64,000 nucleotides of DNA from Diphasiastrum complanatum (Eukaryota > Streptophyta > Lycopodiopsida > Lycopodiales > Lycopodiaceae), in contig CM055095.1 in assembly GCA_029204225.1 (NCBI GenBank), forward strand, positions 20,885,348 to 20,949,347, read 5' to 3'. Numbering within the stretch: position 1 is the first letter of the stretch; each line of letters opens with the position of its first letter. Positions 11,760-24,100 of this stretch are shown here, piece after piece. The notes beneath the pieces were generated by a model, which had not been told where the DNA came from, ran no database searches, and was given only the letters and a program-made list of their open reading frames with translations. A program made the position numbers and the translations under genes.

Positions 11760-12560
11760 TCTTTTCATTTTCACCATTTTTTTTAAAGAAAATTGCCACT
11801 ACTTCACATCCTTCTATGCTTTGATGGACACACTCAACTTGCAAGCGTGATAAGTTACTACAAAAATAGGCATTGTCAATGCCAGAACTCCATCTATCAG
11901 GCTCAACACCGCATTCTATCAGGCAGAGTTAGAATTGCCCCTCTTTTAGTAGTTGCAATAGCCCCACATTCACTAGCAAATTGAAGCCTCTCTTAAAATC
12001 CTCCCATCCTACAACCATGATCACAAGGACATAGATTGATTTGGAGTTCTAGCATACACATAGCCTAGAGAGAGCGTACAAAGACTAAACGTATTGTTAA
12101 ATAAAATCAATGACCTTATTGCTTTTATCTAAGACTAATTGATAGTAATTAGATCAAGTAAATTTTTCCCGATAAATTTGTAAGGACACTAGAAATGCTA
12201 AATATTCTTGGTGTTATTAGTTGCAAACAAAGTAATTTTAAATAAAAATCTAGATCAACTCTCCAAAACCTTGTTGAATGTTGACCTTCAAATGTTGTCA
12301 TGCCCGTCGAGAACAACTAAAATTTACATCTATCAACTCGATGACAAAACCTATTCTAATGCACACATATAGCATAGTTTTCAAAGAATTTTATTTTGGG
12401 ATCTTTCCAAATGTAAAAAGGCAACACACTCATTGAATGCTCCTCCTTGCTATGAGAAGTTCAGATCCAAAATGCACTTAATGATCAACAAGATCTTGGC
12501 TAAATTTGGATGCACATCATTCACATGTTATAATTCATCAATCTACACATGCTATAATTG
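11760..12560 (-). pseudogene. Decayed duplicate of the fructokinase last exon and downstream sequence
   Basis: This stretch matches about 15690-16500 almost end to end, including short conserved words far outside the exon (for example ACACACTCATTGAATGCTCC). The exon-7 counterpart lies at about 12020-11880: it still shows GCNATTGCAACTAC, then AAAAGAGGGGCAATT and CTGCCTGATAG, but has lost one base near 11985 and another near 11910 relative to the intact exon, so the frame is broken. No copies of exons 1-6 are seen near it. The copy is about 4 kb downstream of the functional gene in the same orientation, which suggests a local partial duplication, now decayed. Confidence 0.85.
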
Positions 12561-14009
12561 CAAAATACAAGTAGCTTTGATCATAAGCACTAATATCTGA
12601 TATGGTATTGTCCATGTCCGTACAACGGCAGCAACATACAGCTTTTCACACGTGTGGATTCAAGCACAACAAGAAAAATCACATTCTATACACTAGAACT
12701 CAAGATATCATGAGAAATATGCAAGAGATGAACATAGAATCAAAAGAGGAAAGAGAACTTCAAGATACTTTCTCCATGCTGGTACAACTATTTATAACAG
12801 CCACAGTGCTATTTGGCCACTTACCCTAAATTAGCCCCAAAATAACAACTTCTAGGTACTTCACCAAAAACCTAGTTTTTAGTGACTAAATGCAATGTAT
12901 CTATATTAGCCAATTAGAATGGGTCCAAATCCGACCTCATCCACAAATATACTTGCCAAAAATAGTTCAAACATTATTTAGGCTTTATTGACATAAAAAA
13001 ATCTCTAAGTTGAAATTTCATATTGGCCTCAAAATTGCCAAAATAACTCAACTAACTAGTTGGATTTTTCACACTCCCTCTTCAACTAGTTTTAACATAG
13101 AATTTGATAGTACTCGAAGATGAGTTCTATGCTTCATAGACAAGTCCTTTCCCAATGCAAGATGTGTGGAGGGAGCAGTTTAAGAGATGGAAACTTCTTC
13201 CACAAACATTTCCTTGCGATTGCCCATGTACTTCATCCACTATGTAGATTTTCCAGGCAAGACATGGATGTTGAGCTTGGTACGGGATGGAGCACATACA
13301 CATAGTCCATGTTTGTACTTCAGCTCAATTGAGGTAGCTTTATCGAGACAATGTGGACTTTCAAGAGGAGGATGTATTTTTTAGGGTGATGGCAAAGGAT
13401 AAGGAGTTGATATTGCAGCCGATAACAGTGTGGAACATCTTTCGAAATAGCACATTAGAGTTACAGTGGTTGGCCAACAGGGTTTTGCCACATGAGTTTC
13501 AACTTCCACATGAGAGCTGAATTGGTCCATCTTGTCACCCATCCATACAAAGAAGAAAATTCATTTGAGTGTGAACAGTGTGTGTAGTTGGTGTATTGTG
13601 CAAAACCAACTTGCACCTCTTGTTCATGGTGTGGAAGTGGGGAAGATCATGCAATTGAACCTAAATAGGTTGCATGGTAAGGACCAAATGCCTAAGCAGC
13701 CAGAGGTAGATGTGGTTAGAGAAGAAAGACATTTGGTTGGAGTGTTGCTAGAGATGATGAGACGAAGCAGAATGAGATCGGCGAGGTGATGATCTTCTGG
13801 GTGTGGAGAGGAATGTCACCATGCAAGTTGATCTGAAGGTAGAGAGGCAACATGATCCTTTCTAACCCATTTGCAAACCTAGAGGTAGGCTCTAGGCTCA
13901 AGTAGATAGAGGTTTGGAGGCAAATCCAACAGCAGAGGCCTTGTCACACGCACCTTGCAGATTGAGAAGTACAAAAGGCAAAGGTAGAGATAGAGGATGC
14001 TCACACGAT

Positions 14010-14049
<40 letters not shown>

Positions 14050-14357
14050 CGTGTGCGTGTGTGTAGGCTATGATGGTTAAATGAGATTCTAATTCATCCG
14101 TCTCAAATTAGGGTTTTGACTTATCTTGACCGTAAGTGTTGCTAATTATGATTTTGACTTATATTGACCATTGACTTATCTTGACCATAAGTGAATTATT
14201 GCTAAACATGGACCATTGACTTATCTTGGCCATAAGTAGATTATTGCTAATTATGGTTTTGGCCAAGTGTCAATTGCATGCCCTCACGCTTTTGGAAACT
14301 TCTATTTGGTGAATGTTTCCAATCGTGTGAGAGAGAGCGCTAGGAATCAAAACAGGT

Positions 14358-14395
<38 letters not shown>

Positions 14396-15689
14396 TGTTT
14401 CCTCTTTGATAGCGGCTGAATCTCTTTAAAGGCTGAAAATGATGAGTAGGGACATCATACTAGATATGTTGGCACCACTTGCTAGGATTATACATATGTA
14501 GAGTCTTGAGCGTTCTGGACATAAGCTAACATTGTTAGAGCCACTTTTGTTATATCTTTGAGCCCTAGTCTTCTCAAACATTAAGTTCCGTTTTGGTTGT
14601 GGAGTGGAGCTCCGGTGCAATGCCATTTTCAATGTGGTATAATGTTATTATGGTTCATTTTCTTGGTGATGCCACTCATCAAAGAACGGTTTCATTTCAA
14701 TATGGATTTCAAAGCTTGTAAGACCTTTTTTTGTTTTCAGTACTGCATACACTTAGGGGTCCTATACACAGCTTATAAATTTTACAGTTTTACACTTTTC
14801 GTAGTGCTATACTGAATTCATCCCAAGACAAACTTTGCGATAGATGTTGATCACAACAGGATATATATATGCTAAACGTAGAGTTCAAAAGTTGATTGTT
14901 ACACTTATATAGTTCTCTTCTGCGTAAAAGGATGTTTGCCTCGTAGAGATTAAAAAACGTACATTGGCTTCACGCTCGTGACAGCCTAAAGGATCCAAAC
15001 TTCAGTTGTCAAAAAATGCCATAGATTATGACAGTTTCTATGCAGTGCATCCATCTCATGTCCAATTCAACAATTCTCTATGGACGATACCGCAGTAGTA
15101 ACATTACTACGACTTCGGGCAGGTGCCAACCCGAGATACTAAGATTATCCTGGCTATGCTAAGTCATCTGTCATATTGTCTACCTGCATCTGGCATGTTG
15201 TCAATTTGCAACTGCGAATTAATGTTCAACTATTCTAAACTCTAGGCAAATGACTGAACAAACAGGCCCAAACTGAAGCTTTTAGTTTCTTATTTAGCTA
15301 CAGAAAACTGCTAGATGCTCAAACACACGATTGACTCCATAAATTAATTCGCAATCTGTCATTATAAAATTCCCATTCCCATAATTTGTCGCTGCAAAGG
15401 TAAAGCTTCCCATTGTAGTAGCAACAATGTTTACTGCATCTGGTGCAGAAAAACCAGTGATCTTCCTTATACATGTGAATTAGGACCACCTGTATTTCTT
15501 AGTAGATTCTCTAAATTGTTTTTTCTTCTCTCCCATTCTTGGATGGATTCACCTTTGATGGACTGGGGAAAACCTTGCTACTAGGACTCCCAAGAGAAAA
15601 TGAATAAGACATCAAACAAGTTGCATTTCCTTCTACTCAGTCATTGTATACGGCCTATTTGGTAGCATAAATAATAGCGGAATCTTTGC
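12561..15689. other. Intergenic with microsatellites and degenerate coding scraps
   Basis: The region holds (GA)n/(GT)n at 14013-14064, (GA)n at 14361-14392, and two to three copies of a roughly 60-bp unit (GACTTATCTTGACCATAAGT) at 14112-14265. In 13320-13510 (plus) one frame reads like old protein (..VMAKDKELILQPITVWNIF..) but is flanked by stops; the family is not recognised. No intact gene is seen. Confidence 0.45.
14013..14064. repeat. (GA)n followed by (GT)n microsatellite
   Basis: GA repeats from 14013 to 14047 followed by GTGC/GTGT repeats. A second pure GA tract of 32 bp lies at 14361-14392. Confidence 0.95.
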
Positions 15690-15824
15690 TCTATGAAACA
15701 TCTGCCAATTGTTTTCTAGAAAACTGCCACTCCCCCACATCTCGTGATGCTTTGATGGATACACTCAAATTGCAATCAAAAAGGTGTATCATCTCCAATA
15801 AGCTACTACAAAAACAGATATAGT

Positions 15825-18800
15825 CTATGCAGGAACTCCATTGATCAGGCTCAACACCGCATTTCTATCAGGCAGAGCCGGAATTGCCCCTCTTTCGGTA
15901 GTTGCAATAGCCCCACATCCATTGGCAAATCGAAGTGCTTCTCTTAACCTGCTCTCATCCTGCAAGCAGGATCACAAGGACTTCGTAATTCTAGCATACA
16001 CATATCTAAAACGTTACAAAGACAAAATACTGAATAAGGCAATGGCATTACATTGATTATATTTAAGACTTATTGACGATTATTTGATCCAGATCCAGCT
16101 ATAATTCCCTGAGCATTAGAAATGCTGAAATGTTTGCTTATTGCTATCAGTTGCAAAACAAAATGATGCACAGATAAAGATTCAGAGAATTTCTCCAGAA
16201 CCCTGCTGAACATTAACTTTCAATGTTGTCGTGCCCATCAAAAACTTCTGAAATTTACATCTGCCAACTCAATTAGATTCCACTACAAATAAATTGACTT
16301 TCAAGGAATTTCATTTTGGGGTTTTCCAGATGTCAAAAAGTTAACACACTCATTGAATGCTCCTCCTTGCAAGTGCATTTGTGAACCAGAAATGCTTGTA
16401 GATTACCATTTTGATTACGCATGAAAAACTTCTCAGGTGTCAATGCAAAATAGTGCAAGGTTTTCATTCACATGCAACAAATGCACATAATGCTAAGAAT
16501 ACCTTACCGTACTTGAAAAAGCAACAGCCTATATCTCTGTTTTAGGTGTGCAGTTAGAAATATGAGGCTACCATCGAAAGCTTTTGTGATATCATGGGAT
16601 GAGCCTCTAGATTAGTTCGCCTCATCATACTTTGAAATCGCCATCAACATAGTAGTGGTAACTTATTATATGGACAATTTTCTCATTAATTTTGACAAAG
16701 CCTTGCTTTAGGCATCCAAAGCTACACATACTCGATCTTCTAGATCAATTGCCCACCATTTATACACTCTATCTTGGGTTCAGGGCCCCTGATTTATTAT
16801 ATGAGCAAGGAAGTGGCTTGATATCCTTGGTATGGAGCATGCAGACTCTACACTTGTATCTTATGTGGACTCAACATGTTTCAGGCCTGGCATGTTGGCA
16901 CAAATAGGGGCACAGAATTCTCGATGGGCATGCCAAAGGTCCTAAAAGTGGTATCAAAGAGTTTCAAATCCTTGGGGGATTAGGCAACTATAGGGAAAAT
17001 AGACTACATGAACTTGGGAAAGTTCAGTCATGGTGGGGAGGTTTGTTATGCCATTCCTCAGGTCCGAACCCAAAACCAAGTATGTAAATAGACCTACCAT
17101 GAGAAATGGGATTTTTTGTCCCATAAGCAAGGGAGTAGCTGTTATCCTTGGTATACAAGGAGTAAGCACACTTTATACTTGTATCTTTGTGGCCTCAAGA
17201 TAATTTAGGCCTGGCATGTTGGCACATGTAAGGCTGCTGAATTCCTGGTGGGCAGGGGTCCTAGATTCTGTCCTAGGTTTGATACCTATATGTTTGAAGA
17301 GGAGATAGAGGAAGGTAACTTATAACATGGACTAAAGATCAATTCAATCAAAGCTCCATATCTTTACATGAATCCTCCCAATGCATTCAATCATAACTAG
17401 GTCAACTTAACAAGATTATGAGATGTTGCTTGGTCTAAGAATAACCGACGAAGATTTAATTGTCAAATGTAATTTTTGCGATAGCTTCCCTCATAAATGG
17501 TCCAAATGACTAACTCTATATAGTGCTACTAAAACCACCATATTAAGGTTTTATTACTATTTCTTGGTAAGGCATCTCCATATCGTTTCTATCTTTCTTT
17601 GATATTTCACATCAGGAATCAAAGACATAGAAATCTCATTAAAATCTATACCAACCACTTTAGCTAGTGTTCCTATAAGGTTGGAGCAAGCAACACAAAA
17701 TTATTTTTCCAACCAAGCCAAGCCTTTGCCCCAGTTCCTCAATTTATCGTATGGTTCACAAGACGTGCTTACCAACAAGGGGGACATTGAATAGCAAACA
17801 GCCATTACTTGTCCCTATCAATGCTATCAAAGCACACATTAACTACGTGCAAAAATCTTTCAGTATGTTTAACACAAACCAATACAATGAATCATTCTTT
17901 CACTTCTATGAAGATCAATACCCAATCTTTGGAAGCAATAGCTAGCCTAGATGAGTGGAGCAGATAAATTGTGCATATAAACTCCAAACAAAGAGAATAA
18001 ACATATTGAAGTGAGTCATCAAATAGTTTGTATGTAACTCCAAGCAACAAACAGATTGGATTAGATTTATCACTAAAAATCGGTGAAGCTCGATACAACT
18101 AAGTTACAAGTAACTAAGAGGATACCTGATACAAGGATTTATCTCCAACTAGTTGGCTCAATATACCTCCAACAAAAGCATCACCAGCACCTGTAGTATC
18201 AATGGCTTCAACTTTCACACCCTCCACTCTCCCATTGAAATCCTGCTAACAATAACACGCATTAAATATTCGATACACAGAAAATTTCCTTCTGTGTTGG
18301 GTGATTAAAAAAGGCTCGATAGAAATTATCAAAAGGCAGCAACTCAAGAAACGAAGGAACAATTTCATATATGACACTGTAAGCTTCAATTTCAAATAGA
18401 ACCTTCACAATAAGTGATAGATCTTAAATGATTCAAGAAAGAGATACAGCAAAATGATAAGTAATGCAATTCCTCATGCAAAAACACTAACACTAGTTAG
18501 ATTATTCCCACATGACCTGGCTTAAACCTATACTATGCTAAGAACAGTCAAACGACACAAGGGGAGTCACAATCCACATTTTATGTGATGGTAGCCTATC
18601 CCCAACCCCAAAGAAAGATTCAAAAATTTTAGAGGGAAAACGCGCTATAGCTTGCTCCAATCACAAGTCCCCTTGCTGCCATAGAGCAAGAGAAATACAT
18701 AGTTGAAAGATTATATCCATTTAAAGATCCATAAAATTCCAGTAATTTAGTGAACCACATCAAAATCTAAATGTCCTAAGTTTCCCAAAATTAGAAATAA

Positions 18801-21078
18801 GTGCCAATATTGTTGATAGAAATAAGATGTGGCAAGATAGAAAAGACCACAAAAGGATGCACAAATGAGAATATTGTCAAAATGAAGAAGTCACATAATA
18901 TCAAGCTAATAAGGCCTGAACAAGCAATTGATAGCTGGGAACACATCCACAAACAAAACATCACGCATGGAAAAGATGACAACAAATCTTAGAAGCCCGT
19001 TCCGACCATTTTGGGTCGGAACGTTCCTGGAGTTCCGAAACGTTCCTGGTCGGAACAAGTTCATGTAAAAAAGAAACAAGGCATCAAAGTGCCACCTACT
19101 GGCCGTTATCTTCCTTCTTCGCGACCTTCCTTCTTATGATATATTGAGGGACGCTTATAATGCACTGAGGGACGCTACAGATCAGAAATCGATTTCAAAT
19201 CATTGTTCAAGACGTAGGTTCAAGACAAGACATATATCCGAGCTAGAATCGCTGTATCTTGATACATTGAATACAGTCATCAGAGGAAAGAGGCTGCCAA
19301 CCACTGGCCTACATTCCAAAGACTTAACACATTGATCTTGAGTGACTTTTGCCACGACTCAAATTTAAATCAAGAAACTGCCTTCAAAAAAAGGGACTGC
19401 ATTGCTTACAAAAATGTTGTTTTTGCCATTTGCAATTATGTTTGCTGCTTTCAGTTGTAGTGTACGCACTTTTTTGAACATTCATGGTAGGATATCAAGC
19501 TCAGGCTTTCTAGCAAAGATTTTGATGCTGATAAGAAAATAGTATTTCTCTGTATAAATAGGACAACGCTATGTAACTTTGTATCTAAATAGGACAACGC
19601 TATGTACCTTTGTAAAAAAACGTATTATTTCAAAAAAAAAAAATTGGAGTCCCGTTCCATTCTAGAACGTGTTCCAAAATGCGTTCCGTTCCGGAATGGG
19701 CAACTAAGCAACAAATGATGACTGTATATAAATCTCCAACAAAAGACATCATATAATTTGATATAAACAACATCTATAGCTTGGAGAAGTAACAAATTTA
19801 TTTAGAAAAAACTATTGTAAAGTCTCAAAAAAACCAAACGACTATAGTTCTCCTACGAGTATTTCATTTCTATAAGTTTAGAAGCCCCAACCTTCTAGAA
19901 ACAATGTCAGAAGATTAGAGCTAAGATCCTCATCCCTTATCAAATCAACAAATTTTGAGAGGTGCCTTAGTCTAGCTAATAAATGTACTCATAGCCCTAA
20001 ACATTATTAATGAGGCTATTATTAGTAGTTAGTGATGCACCGGAATGCATTCCGGGGGGGTTTAGCATTCTAAAATGGCCGTTCCAAAATGCTATAATTT
20101 CTTTTTTTTAATATACATCTCCAATGCAACGGAATGCATCCTGTGAGGGTTGTGTTCCAAAACGCTGGTTCCAGAATGCTAAGAAATTTGCAATAAAATT
20201 GCAAAAAAATTTTCGCACTTGGTCGCGACCTCCTGGAAGAGAAAAAGTGTTTCAAATTTTTTTACACAGGTCGGATTGAGGCGTATGAGCACTCCACAAG
20301 CATCTATTCAACGATTGTTATGATTTTAGATGGTTCTGTATGGCTACCAATCAGTGCATGTCTAATCAATGCATCGGCAATAGATATGATTGTATTTGGA
20401 AAAAGTAGGCTTATACAGTGTATAAAAAAATTTGCAAAAATTATCACTCCAAAAACCCATGGAAATCCTATTTTTTGAGACCCATATAAAAAATCTAAAA
20501 AATACATTCCGAGTCAAAAGGCCGAAATATGTTCTGGAACGCGTTCAAGATCGCCCTGTGCATCTTTGCTTCCATTTGTCCCCCACTCTCTGGGATTAGG
20601 AAATATGGGGGAAGATCGCAAGTCGCCGAGTATGCTTATAGTTTTCGCCTTTCTTTGCATATTTCTGCAAATCCTTGCTTGTATGCATGAATGGGTCATA
20701 TTTTGAGATGATGTCATTTTTGTACATAGGTGAATAGCAGGGATTTGCAAAACAGCACGCCACTAGAAAAAGTTTTTCTGCGTTTAGCTTTGAGGTTATT
20801 GGCATCATATTTCACCTTATAACTACCTTAACGTATTCTTTTTCAAAAATAGCAAGCAATACCCCCACATCCTTTGCCTCCTATATGCTCTTTGTATTTG
20901 CCACTCATTGCACAATGCAAGTTACGCATGCCCATAATCTTTGAAGCAAAGGTATTAGTATCGTATATTTGCCACTGAGCAATTTTTACTATCGTAATGG
21001 AAGACTCTATTTTGACCCCTTAAAATCAGAAATTTTTTCCAAACATTCCAAACAGGTTTCAAAAGTTCTCAATCGGAG

Positions 21079-21113
<35 letters not shown>

Positions 21114-24100
21114 AACACATGAATACAATAACCCCAAGAAACAAGCTCCAAGGACCAGTTTTCTTTACAGATTAGGCACTTGTAGATCCTCTAAAAAAAC
21201 CAAAAGAGAAGCTTCCTGAATGTAACTGTACCTTTGTATAGTACCTACAACCATCCTGTCCCTCAGTCACTAATAAAAGCTTCAGGCCCGGATGTAGAAG
21301 TGATCTTGCAGCGTCATCGCTATAGCCATCTCCACCCTCAGTAAGGAAAGCGACTTCCTCCTCACTAATCTGCATAAAAGAATTAGGAATTGACAAACTA
21401 GTCATAAGCACAGATCATTGTCGACAGGAATGGAGTGAGGTGCTCACTGCTTACAGTTTGGTATATGTTGAAAAAAACTTGGAGTTTGACATCAAAAATA
21501 ACTACTCAGAAAAACCCTGTTCAAATAGAATGAATGGCCAGTTTCTTATGCTACCTTGATGAAGTCAGCAGTGTTCCAAATACTCAATATGCCCTTCCTA
21601 GCTTCAGAAGCTGAGGGCCATAAAGGGAGTCTCAAATTTGGGTCATACGACAGGAGGGCACCTCCAGCTTTCGCTGCTTCCATTGCAGCAAAGTGTGCAG
21701 ACCTACATGGTTCTGCAATCAAACTGATTGACCCATAATGGAAAATAGAAGCCTGCAACACACATTGTTTTCAAATCAAGATGAGTTCAATCTGCACTAG
21801 CTTGAAAGATTTAACCAAACAACTTACCTATGGTTACATAGGATGGTATGTCCCCTCCATCTTCTTCTTTTCATTATTGTTCTCTGTTATATTCTGTTCG
21901 ACTTTGTTCTTGTTCATCTTGCATATGCTCATACCCCAACTTTTTGAGTGGAGAGTTAAACTTTCTTGAATAAACACCAATAACATGAGGGGTCCCAAAA
22001 ATGTTAGGCTGGGATATTAAAAAATTTCAGGAGAAATAAGAGATACTACAATAACATGCAAAAACAGGAGTGAAAGGACGAGACAATGATAATAATGTGC
22101 CAAAAAACGAATGATTCTAACTGGTGGTGAGGTGAAGATGCCTTCATGAAAAGAATACTTGGAGCTCATGGGAGCTAGATTGTCAAGGCGGCCATTCCCA
22201 ATTACTAATCAGAACGTTGGAACTAAGGTCGTAAAATATGACCATACATACAGTTCTGTAAAAAGCCTTACTCACATGAGAGAGATTGCGGCTGGCAGAA
22301 ACTAAATAGAAGAATAGAGATATGCTCAGCATACTACATGTTCCAAAAAAGGAACAAAAACAAGTAATGATAAGAGTAATAAATAGCAAGTTTAACTAGC
22401 AAGGAAAAAGGAGAAACCATGGCTAATGTTACATATATTTGTAATCAATGGTTAAATAAGAGAAGGTAAAACCTCCATAAATGATAATATTCACAACCAT
22501 GCTGAGATCGCGTATAGACAGCAAATCACATTTACAAACACATGTGTCCCATTTTCTTCCACCCTTAGATTTTTCGGCCACCCAACCACACGATCTCCAA
22601 TAGGATTCTCAAACAAAAACACTGATGCACAACTCCATCCGAACTATGCAATGAAGACTGACAGGAAGACCACAACTTGAAATGGGAGGGTAAGTCATGG
22701 TGCCTCTAAATTTCAGCCTTGCCAGGACATTTTCCATAAGATAGTCATTCTACCTAGCAACCTTTAGAAGGAGCAAAACGAGCAAATTCGGGTATAGACA
22801 GCAACATTTAACTTTAGATTGGCCTGCCACACGATCTCCAATAGGATTCTCGAACAAAACGCTGATGCACAACTCCATCTGAAGGAAGGTGAATGGGACT
22901 AACTATGCAATGAAGACTGACTGGAAGACCACAACTTGAAATGGGAGGGTAAGTCATGGTGCCTCTAAATTTCAGCCGTGCCAGGACATTTTCCATAAGA
23001 TAGTCATTCTAACCTTTATAAGGAGCAAAACGAGCAAATTCTTTTCAATCTAAAGCATAAAACAAACCATTTTCTGTGTCAAGAATCTCTGACACTCAAA
23101 TTTAGAATCTCTAATATTACCCTTGTGCAACATCGAGCACTAAGATTCTGTTCATTTGGAATTTACGAAACACACACTTAACAAAAACTCTAACATTAAT
23201 GATTAAGCATGTCATCTCCAACCTACCTGTTTGATCAGATCCATGTCAAGCTCAGATGGTTGAAGCAGCATATCCGCACTAGGATTCCTGTAGAACATGA
23301 ACTCTCTTTCACCATCTTTCCGCAGTGTCACAAATGCTAAAGCAGTTCGAGCGCCAGTATCATATCTCATTCCTCTACTTTCCACATTGTTTTGTTTCAA
23401 AATATCAACAAGCATATATCCGAATTCGTCTTCACCCACCTGCATATCCATGCATATATCAGTCGGTTGGCAAAGCTGATATAAACAAAAAACTTGTGAA
23501 AGAACCCAAAGCTTGCATAAAATGATTTGCATAGGTCAAAGAATAAAAATTACGACCGTGATGTACTATAACTCGTATCTCAAAGAGACACCTGCAAAGC
23601 CTTGTTAACAGTTTTACTTTCACGTAATATCTTGCCAAGCAACATTTAACCCTTAACCCGAAGAGCCAAAGACTACATACATCGTACACAAACAATCTTG
23701 TCGGAAAATTGTCCAGACGTGAAAAACAAAACGGGATGCTACATAATAATATGGTGTATTTAACAGAAGGAACAGTTTTGACCCAGCACTTTTCGAATTT
23801 CATCTCAAAAACATTACTACTTCCTACTAGATGACTCTGCATAAGTTGACATTTATTTTACTAGTTACATTGTTCGCAAATGGCAGTTTCACTTCTGGCA
23901 CACCACGCAAGGAGGGCGTTTCACGACAGAGCATAGCTTCCAGATTGAGGCAGAAACCTGATTTTAATAGCACTTTTCGGGCGCAAGCTCAAATTTCCAC
24001 AGGGCATAGTACCTTAGTTCCAGCTAGGGCTAGTATATCCTCACTCGCGGATACATCAACTTCGAACTTGGGTGCGCAAGCCCACAACCCAAATTCTTAT

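Noticed and set aside
13120-13800. A host gene in the short plus-strand frames
   Set aside because: Protein-like stretches are separated by many stops and there are no splice sites that join them in frame.
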